Shown here in pieces: positions 50,994 to 63,000 of a DNA stretch of 64,000 nucleotides. Positions within the stretch are counted from its first letter, which is position 1, and each line of letters begins with the position of its first letter. The stretch is taken from contig NZ_JAQNDL010000002.1 of assembly GCF_028368995.1 (NCBI RefSeq), forward strand, positions 186,001 to 250,000. Reading direction: 5' to 3'. Below the pieces are notes generated by a model. It worked only from the letters and a program-made list of their open reading frames with translations. It ran no database searches and had not been told where the DNA came from. The position numbers and the translations under genes are program-made. This DNA comes from Nannocystis bainbridge. GTDB taxonomy: Bacteria > Myxococcota_A > Polyangia > Nannocystales > Nannocystaceae.

Positions 50994-52817
50994 AGCCGAT
51001 TGCCCGCACGTTCGCGACCGGGTGCGCCGGGCCCGAGGGTCCTCAAGCCGCGCGGAGGCTCGCTCGGGCGAGCGCTCCTTCACACCGCCGTGATGGTCGC
51101 CGTGCTCGGCGCCTGTCGTGGATCGCAGGCGGTCGGTCCGGCGGGGCAGGCGACGCGCAGCGTCGATCCCGGCCAGGTCGATCCGGCGTTTCAGGGCGAA
51201 TGGGACGCCGTGCAGGCCGCCCACGAGAAGGACCCGAGCGGGGCCGCGGTCGTCGAAGCGGCCGATCGTCTGCTCGCCCGCGACCCGCCGCTCAACCTGC
51301 GGCTGGCCGCACAACAGTTGAAGGCCGACGCGAACCTCGAGCGCGGAGACTACGCGGCGGCGCTGACCTCGGCGCGCGCGGGTCTCGAGGACGTGGCGAA
51401 GGTCCGTGCGAAGGGGACCGATCTCGCTCCGCCCGAGCGCGAGCTGGCCGAGGACCTCGGTCGCACCCGCGCGCTCGCCGAAGCCGAGGTCGGGGATCCA
51501 CAAGCGGCCCTGCAGGCCATCGCCGCGGCGACCCGCGGCGACCGCGGTCCAGATCTCCTCGCCGCGACCGCGCGAGCGCGCGAGCGCCTCGGCGACCGGG
51601 CAGGCGCGGCGCTGGCCTACGCGCAGTGGCGCGAGGTCGTGCCCGACGGCAGCGCCGCGGCCGCGCTCGCCGAGGCTCGCATGCGCGAGCAGTGGCGCGG
51701 CCTCGACGCGAGCGCGCTCGAGGAGGCGGCGCGCACGGCCGCCGGGACCGCGGCCGCGCAGTGCCTGCTGGTGCGCGCCGGTCGAAGCGCGCCGGCGGGC
51801 GCTCCGGCGTGGGTCGGCGGCTGTCAGGCGGCGAGCGCCGGCGGGCCGCCGCGGATCGGGCTGCTGCTGCCGCGCTCGGGCAAGTTCGCCGGGCTGGCCG
51901 ACGTGCAGCTGGCGGCCGCGACCGCGGCGGTGCGGGTATTGGCCGGGCCGGCCGGACGCGGCCTGCAGGTCGCTTGGGAGGATGCCGGCTCGAGCCCGGC
52001 CGAGGCCAAGCAGGCCGCCGCGGCGCTGCTCGCCTCGGGCGCCTCGGTGCTGGTCGGCCCGGTCGGCCCCGGCAACGTCGAGGCCGCCGCCGAGGTCGCC
52101 GCCGCCAGCGGCGGCCGGGCCCGGCTGGTGGTCCCGGGGGAGGGCGCAGGTCAGGTCGTCGGGGTCGCACCGACGATCGAGGCCCGCGCCGCCGCGCTCG
52201 CCCAGGCCGTGGGCCGCGCGAACCGCACGACTGCGGTGATCCTCGCGCCCGACAACGCGTACGGCAAACGCGCCGTGGCGGCTTTCGAGAAATCACTTCC
52301 GAAGATGGGGGTGAAGTCTCTGAAAACAATCTACTATCCGGCCAACACGACAAGCTTCAGCAAGATCCTCGACCCGGTCCGCTCGAGCCTGAAGACGGCG
52401 GCGGTGCTGATCCCCGACCAACTCGGGCGGGTCGAGCTGGTGGTCCGGCAGATGGTCCGCGACGGCGTGGTCGTCGAGCGCGCCAAGCAGCCCGGGGTGC
52501 CGGTGCTGACGACCGCGGAGGGCTGCTCGCCCGAGGCGATCGGGGCCGGGCACGAGGTGCTGGAGGGCGTCCTGGTGGCGCCCGCGGGCTGGGAGACGCC
52601 CGAGGCGGCCGGCTTCACCGAGGCGTACACGGCGATGGAGGGCTCGGGGCCGCCGGACCAGGCGTGGCTGGTCTACCGCGCGGTCGCCCAGGCATGGGCC
52701 GGCGGCGACGCGGCGCCCCCTCCCGCGGCGGCCGTGCTCAGGGTAGAAAGCGGTCGCTTTGTCGCGACCGAATCGGCCGTCTCGCTCACTCCCGCGGAGC
52801 GCCCCCAGGGCCGCTGA
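50991..52817 (+). CDS. LpoA/LppC-like lipoprotein (TPR + periplasmic-binding fold)
   Basis: Protein of 608 residues. A basic N-terminus leads to a hydrophobic run and lipobox VLGACRG. About 230 residues of helical TPR-like sequence (ALTSARAGLEDVAKVRAKG, LAEAEVGDPQAALQAIAAAT) follow, then a type I periplasmic-binding fold from about residue 285: PPRIGLLLPRSGKFAGLADV, ASVLVGPVGPGNVEAAAEVA, TTAVILAPDNAYGKRAVAAF and the KTAAVLIPDQLGRVELVVRQ strand. This domain order is that of LpoA, the outer-membrane activator of penicillin-binding protein 1A, though branched-chain amino-acid receptors share the second fold. The segment 52285-52380 is clearly lower in GC than the rest. The 3' end overlaps the next gene by 59 bp. 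Confidence 0.83.
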   Translation: MSRLPARSRPGAPGPRVLKPRGGSLGRALLHTAVMVAVLGACRGSQAVGPAGQATRSVDPGQVDPAFQGEWDAVQAAHEKDPSGAAVVEAADRLLARDPPLNLRLAAQQLKADANLERGDYAAALTSARAGLEDVAKVRAKGTDLAPPERELAEDLGRTRALAEAEVGDPQAALQAIAAATRGDRGPDLLAATARARERLGDRAGAALAYAQWREVVPDGSAAAALAEARMREQWRGLDASALEEAARTAAGTAAAQCLLVRAGRSAPAGAPAWVGGCQAASAGGPPRIGLLLPRSGKFAGLADVQLAAATAAVRVLAGPAGRGLQVAWEDAGSSPAEAKQAAAALLASGASVLVGPVGPGNVEAAAEVAAASGGRARLVVPGEGAGQVVGVAPTIEARAAALAQAVGRANRTTAVILAPDNAYGKRAVAAFEKSLPKMGVKSLKTIYYPANTTSFSKILDPVRSSLKTAAVLIPDQLGRVELVVRQMVRDGVVVERAKQPGVPVLTTAEGCSPEAIGAGHEVLEGVLVAPAGWETPEAAGFTEAYTAMEGSGPPDQAWLVYRAVAQAWAGGDAAPPPAAAVLRVESGRFVATESAVSLTPAERPQGR

Positions 52818-53901
52818 CGCGCCGTCCGGCCCGGGCCGGCGCGGTCCTCATGGCGCACCGGCAGAGGCCGGTCGGGGCTCTCGCGCCCGACCCGAAGCCC
52901 AGCCGGAGCGCGGGCACGGAGCCCAAGGCTCGCCGGAGCGTGGCCGTGGGGCCCAGGGCTCGCCAGAGCGTGGCCGTGGGGCCCAGGGCTCGCCGGAGCG
53001 TGGCCGCGGGCCGCAGCCCGGGTCGCGCGACGGCCAGCACGGGCGGCCAGATCCGCGCGGGCGTGACGGTCAGCGCGGCCGTTCGGAGGGCCCGGAGCGG
53101 GGCCCTGGAGCGCGTGCGGGCGACAGGCCCTCGCTCGGGCGCGACGACTACCTCGTGCCCGGCGAGCGGGCCGTCGTCGAGCTGCTGCGCGGCGCCCCGG
53201 CGCGGGTCAGGCGGATCCTCGTGCTGCCCGGGCACGAGCTCGAGCTGCGGCGTCACGCGCCGTCCGGCGTCACGATCGATGTCTGTACACTGGACGCGAT
53301 CGCCGCGGTGATCTCGCCCGAGCTGGCGCGGGGGGTCGTGGCGATCGCCCGTCCGCCGCGCGCCTGGGACCTTGAAGAGCTGCTCGAACTCAAGCCACCC
53401 AAAGGTGCCAAACAACTGTTGATTGCGCTCGATGGAGTGCAAGATCCACACAACCTCGGGGCGATCGTGCGGAGCGCTGAATTCTTCGGCGCGACTGGGG
53501 TGTTCTGGGCCCGTGACCGGTCGGTGGCGGTGACGCCGACGGTGGTGCGGGCGTCGGCGGGGGCGACCGAGAGGTTGCCGCTGGGGCAGGTGACGAACCT
53601 GGCGCGCGCGCTGGCGCGGGCCAAGGAGCTCGGCTTCTGGGTGGTCGGCACGGTTGCCGAGGCCGGCGCGGACCTGCGCCGACTGGCCGCGGACGGCATG
53701 CCGGACGCGCTGGTGCTGGTGCTCGGCAGCGAGGGGTCAGGGCTGCGCCGGTTGACGCGTGACTCCTGTGATTTTCTCGCGACCATTCCGGGCGCGGGCG
53801 GAGTCGCGTCGCTCAACGTCTCGGCGGCGGCTGCCGTCGCGCTCGCGACCCTCTGTACGCCGGCGCCGGTCGAGGTCCCGATCGAGCGGGACGGCGGGTG
53901 A
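52759..53901 (+). CDS. TrmH/RlmB-family RNA 2'-O-methyltransferase with repeat extension
   Basis: SPOUT methyltransferase. The catalytic domain (from about 53120) has all three family motifs: DGVQDPHNLGAIVRSAEFFG (motif 1), LVLGSEGSGLRRLTRDSCDF (motif 2) and GVASLNVSAAAAVALATL (motif 3), with an N-terminal substrate-binding part (PGERAVVELLRGAPARVRRI). RlmB methylates G2251 of 23S rRNA; the exact target here is not provable. Before it lies a Gly/Arg/Pro/Ala extension of about 120 residues, including three perfect-length 10-residue repeats. The only in-frame start is a TTG at 52759, inside the previous gene; a start further in would need a non-standard codon or a frameshift. The N-terminus is therefore doubtful and the domain is not. 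Confidence 0.82.
   Translation: MSRPNRPSRSLPRSAPRAADAPSGPGRRGPHGAPAEAGRGSRARPEAQPERGHGAQGSPERGRGAQGSPERGRGAQGSPERGRGPQPGSRDGQHGRPDPRGRDGQRGRSEGPERGPGARAGDRPSLGRDDYLVPGERAVVELLRGAPARVRRILVLPGHELELRRHAPSGVTIDVCTLDAIAAVISPELARGVVAIARPPRAWDLEELLELKPPKGAKQLLIALDGVQDPHNLGAIVRSAEFFGATGVFWARDRSVAVTPTVVRASAGATERLPLGQVTNLARALARAKELGFWVVGTVAEAGADLRRLAADGMPDALVLVLGSEGSGLRRLTRDSCDFLATIPGAGGVASLNVSAAAAVALATLCTPAPVEVPIERDGG
52921..53010 (+). repeat. Three 30-bp direct repeats in coding sequence
   Basis: Units at 52921, 52951 and 52981 differ at only a few bases, with a decayed further copy just before. Each encodes ten residues (AQGSPERGRG) of the methyltransferase extension. Confidence 0.85.
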
Positions 53902-54047
53902 ATCCGGGGGAGTCCGAGTCGCCCCGCGATTTCGCGGCCGGCTGCTTTAGGACCTAGCGAAGCAGGCAAATCTTCGCCACCCTATGGCAGCCTTCGCATG
54001 CCGCTCGCACGGCAGACGCCCCGCGGCGTCGCCCCTTGAGGCTTTCT

Positions 54048-57000
54048 ATGTCCGAACTCCGCTCCGTCCTGTTTCAGTTCCTGACCCAACCGTCTGACCC
54101 GGCACGGCGCAGTGAACTCGCCGCCTCGTTGGCTTCGGTCGACCTGGCGACGGCGCGCGCCGAGGCCAAGCAGGACCCCGGCTCCGGGGACGCCGCCGCG
54201 AAGGTCGTCGGCCGCATGATCCTCGACGGCGCCAGCAACGAAGAGGTCGTCGAGGTCGCCAAGCTGGCGGCGCAGAAAGCTCCGCGCGAGGGCGCCGGCA
54301 ACGACGTGGCCCTGCTCGCGGGCGTGGTGGTGTGGCGGCTGTCGAACCAGGCGACCCAGGCCGAGCCTTACTTCCGCCGGGTCCGCCGCAACGAGCCCGC
54401 CAATCCCCAGATCCTCGCCTTTTATCGCGAGATGTTCTCCGCCGACGCGGACGCGAGCCAGCTCATGCAGGTGCTGGTGCAGGCGCGCCGCTCGCTGAAG
54501 AAGGAAGACACCGACCAGCGCTTCGCGCTCGCCCACGAGATGGCGGACCTCGCCGAGAAGAAGCTCGGCAGCATCGACCGCGCGATCGAGGTCTGGCGCT
54601 CGGTGCTGCGCGAGGACGGCTACGACCCGCGGGCCGCCAAGGCGCTCGAGCGGCTGTACCGCGAGGGGCAGAAGTGGACGGCGCTGGTCGAGCTGTTGAA
54701 GGAAGAGTTCGACCGCGTCCAGGACCGGCCCGAAAACCGTGACGAGCGGATCGGACGTCTGCTCGAGATCGCGGAGCTGTACCGCGACCAGCTGCGCCTC
54801 GACGCCATGGCGCTGTCGATGCTGCAGCGGATCCTCGAGATCAACCCGCGCCACGCCGCCACCATCAAGGCGCTGGCCGACACCTACGGCGCGTCGGGCC
54901 GGTGGAACGACCTGCTCACCGTCTACGGCCGCCTGCTGGACGCCGCGCGCGCCGAGAAGGATGTCCCGCGCCAGATCGACATGCTGCGCCGGGTCTCGAG
55001 CATCTGGGTCGACCAGCTCGACAACACCAGCAAGGGTATGGAGCCGCTCCACGAGGCGCTGCGGCTCGGGCCCGACGACCGTGAGACCCGCGACGCGCTG
55101 GCCCGCATCCACGAGCTGCGCAAGGACTGGCGCGCCCTCATCGACCTGCGCAGGGACGAGCTGGCGGGCGCCAGCGGCGAGCGGGCCTGCGAGCTGCGCA
55201 TCGCCCTCGCGCGCATCGCCGAGGACAAGCTGAACGACCGCGCAGAGGCGATCGCGGGCTGGCGCGAGGTGCTGGCGCAGCACGGCGAGGTCGAGGAGGC
55301 CTTCGTCGCGCTCATCGACCTCTACGAGCGCGAGGGCCGGTGGTCCGAGGCGACCGACATCCTCCGCCGCCAGATCGACGCCGCCGCCGCGCCGGTGCGC
55401 AAGGTCGAGCTGCTGGGCCGCCTGGCCCACTTGCAGGCCGATCGGCTCGGCCAGCCCGAGGCCGCGATCGAGACCTGGGCCGCGGTGGCGCGGCTCGATC
55501 CGAGCCACCACGAGGCCAGCGAGGCGCTGCGCGCGGCCTACGTCGCCGCCGGCCGCTGGGACGACCTGGTCGCCCTCTACGACGCGCAGGGTCGCCTCGG
55601 TGACGTGCTCGACGTGCTCTACGCCGCGGCCGAGCAGCTTACCGACGAGGACCCGAGGATCGCGCTGTACCAGCGGATCGCCGGCCTCGCGCAGGGCCGC
55701 CTCGGCGCGGCCGAGCGCGGGCTGGAGGCGCTCGAGCGGGTGCTGGCGCTGCGCCCGGGCGACCTGGCGGTGGCCCGCGAGCTGCTGCCGATCTACCGCG
55801 AGCAGGGCAGCTGGCACCGCATGCTGGCGACCTACGAGGTGCTGCTGGCCGGCGTGAGCGACGACGACGACCGCCTCGAGCTGCTCGCGGTGATGCGCGA
55901 CATCGCCCTGCAGAAGCTGAGCGACCCCAAGCTGGCGCTGCAGTGGGCGGCGCGGGCCTACGAGCTGCGGCCGACCGACGGGGTGCTGCGCGCCGGGCTC
56001 GAGGCCGCGGCCGGGCGGGCCGATGGTTGGTCCGAGCTGAGCGCGATCTACGAGCGCCGGATCGCCGCGGCCGACTGTGACAACGGCGAGCGGCTCGAGC
56101 TGCTCGACAAGCTGGCGACGATCGCCCGCGAGCGGCTCGGCGAGCCGCTCGAGGCGCAGCGGTTCTTCCGCCAGATCCTCGACCTCGACCCGGCCAACAA
56201 GGTCGCCCACGCGGCGCTCGAGGAGATCTACACCGCGACGTCGCGCTGGGCCGACCTCGCCGGCGTGTTCCTCATCCGGCTGTCGGTGACCCGCGAGAAC
56301 AACGTGCGCCTGCCGCTGCTGCGCCGCGTCGGCGCGCTGCAGGAGCACAAGGTCGGCGACCTCGACGCCGCGATCGAGACCTACCGCGAGATCGTCGGCA
56401 TCGCCGCCGGCGACGGCGAGGCCCTCGACGCGCTGACCCGGCTGTACCGCGCGCGCGGCCGCTGGGCCGAGCTGGCCGAGGTGCTGCAGCGGCGGCTCGA
56501 CTCCGGCGAGTTCCGCGGCGAGCAAATCCCGGTGCTGTTCGAGCTGTCGCAGCTGCACGCGACCCGCCTGCTCGACTCGCAAAAGGCGATCGCCGGCTTC
56601 CTGCAGATCCTCGCCGTCGAGCCCGATCACCTGCCGACGATCGACGCGCTCGAGGTGCTGCGCCGCGCCGACCCGTCGAGCGCGCTCGCCATCATGCGCG
56701 GGCTGCTGCCGTACTACCGCAGCATCCACGACCACGGCCGCGAGGCCGAGGCGATGGAGGTCATCACCATGGCCGAGCCCGACGCCGCCACGCGGGCGAG
56801 CGGCCTCTCGAGCCTGGCCGCACTGTACAGCCAGATGGAGGGCCGTCGCGCCGACGCGCTGCGGGTCCGTCGCGAGCTGTTCGTGATGAACCCCGAGGAC
56901 GCGGAGCTGCGCGGCGAGGTCGAGCGGACCGGCCGCGAGCTGCAGCGCATGGACCTGGTCGCCGGCGCGTATGGGCAGATCCTGCAGAACATGCGCCGGG

Positions 57001-60000
57001 CCGAGGAGGCCGCCGAGGCCGAGGGCCGCGCGGTGACGAAGGAGCAGCAGGCGCTCTACAAGGACCTGCTGCAGTCCCGGGCCGTCGCGCTGCGCGACGA
57101 CCTGCAGCAGTTCGACGACGCCGAGGTCGCGTTCGCCGAGCTGCTCGACCGCGACGAGGCGCACGAGGCCGCCTACCACGCGCTCGACGAGCTGCTGAAC
57201 CGCCGCGACGCCCACGGCGAGCTGCTCAAGCTGTACCGCCGCCGCGCCGACATCATCATCGACGCCGGCGAGCAGAAGCGCCTGCTCGAGCGGATCATCG
57301 CCATCGCCCGCGACGTGCTGAACGACCGCGAGGTAGCGACCCGCACCGCCGAGGAGCTGCTCGACCTCGTGCCGGAGGACCTCGGCGCCGTCGCCACGCT
57401 GGCCGGCATGTACGAGTTCAGCGAGCGCCAGGACGATCACTACGCGCTCGAGGAGCTGCTCGGCCGCTGGGCCGAGCGCGTCGACAGCGACGCCGAGCGC
57501 CACGATCTGGCCAGCCGGCGCGCCGGGCTGCGCATGGACAAGCTGGGCGACGCCTACGGCGCCGTCGAGCTGCTGCAAGGAGTGATCGCGGCCGACCCGG
57601 GCCACGAGCACGCGCGCCGGCTGCTCGAGCGCCTGCTCGACAACCCCGACGTCCAGCTGCAGGTCGCCAACCTGCTCGAGCCGATCTACGACGCGCTCAA
57701 GGATCACGGCGCGCAGGTCAGGGTGCTGCGCGTGCGCCGGGCCCAGGCCGAGAAGCTCGGCTCGACCGACGCCGCGACCGCCCTCCTCCTCGAGATCGCC
57801 CGCATCGAAGAGAACGAGCTCGGCGACTCCGAGGCCGCGTTCGCGGCGGTGCGCGAGGCGTACCTGCTCGACCCGCGCCGCGCCGACGCGCGCACCGAGC
57901 TGCAGCGCCTCGGCGTCGAGCTCGAGAAGCAGCGCGAGCTCGTCGAGGTGTGGCAGCAGGCGCTGGCCAAGCTGCCCGACAACAACTCGAAGATCGAGCT
58001 GCTGTCGCGCATCGCGGTGGTGCTCGACGCCCACCTCGACGACCGCGACGGCGCGCGCTCGGCCTACGCCGAGCTGCTGGCGCTCGAGCCGGCCGACGTC
58101 GACCTGGCCAAGCGGGCGACGCTGGCGCTGACGCGGCTGCACCGCGCGGCGGGCGACGCCAAGGCGCTGGTCGAGGGCCTGCGCGGGCTGCTGCGCTACA
58201 TCGACAAGGACGCCGAGCAGGTCCGGATCCTGCTCGAGATCGCGGAGCTGCACGCCGACAAGCTCGAGGACCCGAAGGGCGCCGCGGCGACCTACGTCGA
58301 GGTCCTCGACATCGACCCGGGCAACTTCCAGGCGCTCGACGCCCTCGAGCGGATCTACGTCGATGGCGGCGAGTGGGAGTCGCTGTGTCGCGTGCTGCGT
58401 CAGCGCGTGATGAGCACCGACGACCCGTTCGAGCAGGCCCGCCTGTGGCGCAAGGTCGGCGAGATCCAGCGCGACCACCTGAGCGATCCGCACCAGGCGA
58501 TCGAGGCGTTCCAGTGGATTGTCGACCTCGCCGTCGCGCCCAAGGAGACGCAGGCCGCGCTCGACGCGATCGTCCGCCTCAACCTCGAGCTCGAGCGCTG
58601 GCCCGACGCGGAGGAGGGGCTGCGCCGTCTGATCGCCCTCGCCACCGACGACGAGCGCAAGGCCGAGCTGCTCGGCCGCGCCGCCGAGGTCGTCGGCGAA
58701 AAGCTCGGCCGCTACGCCGACGCCACCGACCTGCTCGAAGAGGTGCTGCGCCTCGACCCGCGCGACCAGCGGGCCCGCGCCACCCTGACCGAGTACCTCG
58801 CGCGCGACGAGATCCGCGACCGCGTGATCGCGGTGCTGTATCCGCTCTACGAGTCGGAGCAGAACTGGCGCGCGCTGCTCGACCTCGAGGAGCGGCAGGC
58901 CCGGCACCAGCCGGCCGGGCGTCATCGCATGCTCGCGCTCTTGCAGGTCGCGCGCACCCACGAGGAGCGGCTGTCCGATCCGGGCCGCTCGTTCGAGGTG
59001 CTGATCGACGCGCTGGCCGAGGCCGGCGAGCAGGAGGAGATCGTCGAGGTCCTCGACCGCATCGATCGCCTCGGCAACGAGCTCGGCCGCCACGAGGCGG
59101 TCCACGACGCTTACCTGCAGCACGTCGACAACGTCAGCAGCTCGGCGGTGGCCCACCGCATGCTCGCGTCGATCGGCAACATCGCCCGCGTGCTCGGCCG
59201 CAACGCCTCGGCCCGCCGGGCCTTCGAGCGCCTGTTCGAGGCCAGCCCCGTCGACATCGCCGCCGCCGAGGCGCTCGAGCAGGTGCTGGTCGAGGAGAAC
59301 GACTACGCGGCGCTGGCCGAGCTGCTGGTCCGTCGGGCCCAGCGCAGCGACAGCGACCTGGTGCGCGACGCCTTCTTGATCCGCGCCGCGGAGCTGCACC
59401 GCACGAAGCTCGACCGCCTCGAGGACGCGATCGACCTGTACCAAAAGACATCCGCGACCGCGCAGCGCGGCGACGAGGTGCAGGCGGTGCTCGGGCCGCT
59501 GTACGAGCGGACCGAGCGCTGGGCCGATCTGACCGAGTTCCTGCGCCGGCGGCTCGAGGGCCTGTCGGGGCGCGAGCTGGTCGAGACCCACCTGCGCCTG
59601 GCCCAGCTCTACCGCGAGCAGCTCGGCGACCTGAGCGAGGGCCTGCGGCAGTTCGCCGAGGCGCTCAAGGCCGACCCCGACTACGTCGTCGGCACCGAGC
59701 AGCTCGCGCGCTACCTGGCCGACGAGGACCTGCGCCCGCAGGTCATCGCTCAGCTCGAGCCGGTCTTCACCGCCGTCGGCGACTGGCCGCGCCTGATCCA
59801 CATCCAGGAGCTACGCCTGCTCGAGGCCGGCGACGACCCCCACGCCCGCATCCCGATCCTCCTGAAGATCGCCCGGATCTACGAGGACCAGATGGAGACG
59901 CCCGAGGGCGCCTTCACCACCGCCGGCCGCGCGTTCGCCGAGGCGCCGACCGACGGCAGCGTGCGCGAGCTGCTGGCCCGCCTGGCCCACGTGCTGAACC

Positions 60001-63000
60001 GGGTCGAGGAGCTCGCCAACCTCTACACCAAGTACGTCGAGGACAACGCGAGCGACGAGGGCGACGAGACGCTGGCGATCGTGCGCGAGGCGGCCGAGCT
60101 GTGGTCGGTCGCGCTCGGTCAGCCGCGCCGCGCGGTGCCGCTGTACCAGCGGCTCATCGAGGCCCGCCCCGACGATCGCACGGTGTTCCCGGCGCTCGAG
60201 GTGGCGTTGACGCAGGCCGAGATGTACGCCGAGCTGGCGGCGGCTTACTGGCACGAGGCCGACACCTCGCTCGACGAGGAGCGTCAGCTCGAGGTGCTGC
60301 AGCGCCTGGCCGAGCTGTCGCTCGGGATCCTCGACGACCCCGATCAGGCGATCCGCGCCTACCGCCGCGTGCTCGAAGCCCAGCCCGATCACGAGGCGGC
60401 GCGCTCGCGGCTCGAGCGGGTCTACGCCCAGCGCGAGCGCTGGGACGACCTCATCGAGCTGTTGCGCGAGCGGCTGGTCCGCACCGAGTCGCCGGGCGAG
60501 CGCGAGGTGGTGCTGCTCAACGTCGCCGACCTGCAGGAGCAGCAGCTCGGCAGCGTCGACGCGGCGCTCGACACCGTCGAATTGCTGCTCAGCGAGCAGC
60601 CGGGCAACGCCGGCGCGGTCGGCTCGCTCGAGCGCATGGCCGAGGGCCACGAGGGCCAGCGGGTGCGCATCTTCGGGGTGCTGCGGCCGATCTACGAGCT
60701 CACCGGCAACACCATGCGCCTCATCGCGGTCGACGAGTGGCAGCTGACGCAGACGGAGGATCCGGCGCAGCGCCACCAGATCTACCGCGAGATCGCGGCC
60801 TACTACGGCGGCCTCGATCAGGGCCAGGCGTACGCGTTCCGCACGCTGGCGCGCGCGCTGGCCGAGCCGGGTCCGGCGGGGGCGATCGAGTCGCTCGACG
60901 CCGAAATCCAGCAGATCGCCCGCGCCCACGGCTGGCTCGACGAGCTGCGCCAGGCGCTGCTGATGGCCGCCGAGTCGGCGACGCTGCAGTCCGACGCCGA
61001 CCGCCGGGTCGCGCTCGAGCTGCAGGCCGCGCAGATCGCCATCGACATCGGCGACTTCGACGGCGCCGCCCGTACTTTGCGACATGCCCTCGAGGTCATG
61101 CCCGATCAGCCAGAAGTGCTCGCGCTCCTCGACGAGGCGCTGGCGGGCCTGGCCGACTTCGAGGGCCTGCGCGGGGTGCTCGAGCGGCGGGTCGCCGTCG
61201 CCGAGGACGACGAGGATCGCATCGGCCTGCTGCGCCGCCTGGCGCGCCTGGTCGAGGAGGGCCTCGGCCAGCCCGAGACGGCCGAGGCCGTGTGGCAGCG
61301 GATCCTCGACATCGAGCCGGGCAGCACCGACGCGATGAACCGCCTGCGCCGGCTGTACGCGGCCCGCGGCGCCTACGACCTGCTGATAGCGATCATCGGC
61401 CAGCAGATCGACTCGGCCGACGATCCGGCGACCCGCACGGCGCTGCGCAAGGAGCTGGCGCGGATCCACCGCGAGGCCCGGTCCGACCGCGACAGCGAGA
61501 TCGAGACGCTGCGCGCGCTGCTGCTCGACGCGCCCGAGGACGACGAGGCGCTGGCGATGCTGGCCCAGGGCCTGCTCGCGCAGGACCGTCACCGCGAGGC
61601 GGGCGACGTCATCATCGAGCGCGCCGCGATCGCGCCGAGCCGCGAGCGCCGGGTCGTCCTGCTGCTCGAGGTGGCGCGGCTGCACATCGGCCCGCTCGGC
61701 GACGCCGTCGGGGCGATGGCTCACTACGAGTCGGTGTTCCAGGTGACGCCGGGGCACCCCGAGGCGATCGGCGACCTGATGCGGCTGGTCCGCGACAAGG
61801 CCAGCTCCGACGCCGCGGCGGCGCTGATCATCCCGCAGCTCGAGCAGAGCGGGCGCTGGGCCGACCTCGCCGAGGTCTACAAGGCCCGCTCCGAGCTGAC
61901 CGACGATCCGTCCGAGGCCGCCGAGGCGCTGCGCCAACTGGCGAGGATCCGCTACGAGCGGCTCAACGACCCGCGAGGCAGCCTCGAGGCGTCGAACCTG
62001 CTGCTCGACCGGGTCGCCGCCGACGAGATGCGGCCGGTCCTCGAGTACACGGCGCGCCTGTCTGTCCTTTTGGACAGGGCCGAGGAGCACGTCGAGTCGC
62101 TGGCGCGACGGGCCGCGGTCGAGTCGCTCGACCCGGCGGCGCGCCTGCTGGTCGCCCAGGCCGCGGCCGGGGTGGCCGAGGAGATCCTCGGCGACCGCGC
62201 CCGCGCGCTCGGGCTGCTGGCGGCGATGCTCGACGCGGGGATCGCCGACGAGGCGACCGCGCGGCACATCGAGCGCCTGGCCCGCGCCGGCGGTGAGAAG
62301 CGCCTGCTGGCCCGGGCCCTGCGCGAGTCGGCCAAGCTGGCCCTCGGCCAGTCCGGCCGCGCCGACATCCTGGTGCGGCTCGGCGACGCCGAGTTCGACA
62401 CCGGCGAGCTGACCGGCGCGACCGAGGCCTACCGCGACGCGCTCGACGAGCGACCCGGCTTCGCCGGCGCCGTGGCCGGGCTCGAGCGAGTGCTCGACCG
62501 GCTGCAGAAGACCGGCGGCGAGGTCGGTCAAGGGCTCATCGAGCCGCTCGAGAACTCGTACCACCTGGCCGGCAACCGGCCGGGCCTGGCCAAGCTGGCG
62601 CGGCTGCGCCTGCAGAGCGCGACCGGGGCCGACCGCGCCGCCGCGCTCGAGAACCTCGGCCGCCTGGTCGACGAGGGCGGCGGTTCGCCGGACGAGGCGC
62701 TCGAGGCGTGGGGCAACCTGCTGCAGATCGACGGGGCGCACCCGCTGGCGATCGAGCGGGTGGTCGCGCTGTCCGCCAACAAGCAGCTGCTGATCAAGGC
62801 GGTCCAGTTCATGGCCGGGGCGATCGACGCTGCCCGCGAGGAGCAGCGCTCGTGCAGCCAGCTGTGCATCGAGACCACCAAGATCCTGCTGCGTGACCTG
62901 CGGCAGTACACCGCGGCCCTGCGCGCCCTGGCGCCGGTGCTGGCCGAGAACCCCGACAACCTCGAGGCGCTCGAGCTGCAGATCATGGCCTCGCGCGCGG

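Noticed and set aside
52285..52380. Low-GC patch in the LpoA-like gene as horizontal transfer
   Set aside because: It is under 100 bp, stays in frame and encodes a conserved part of the binding fold. A local codon-use fluctuation is simpler.
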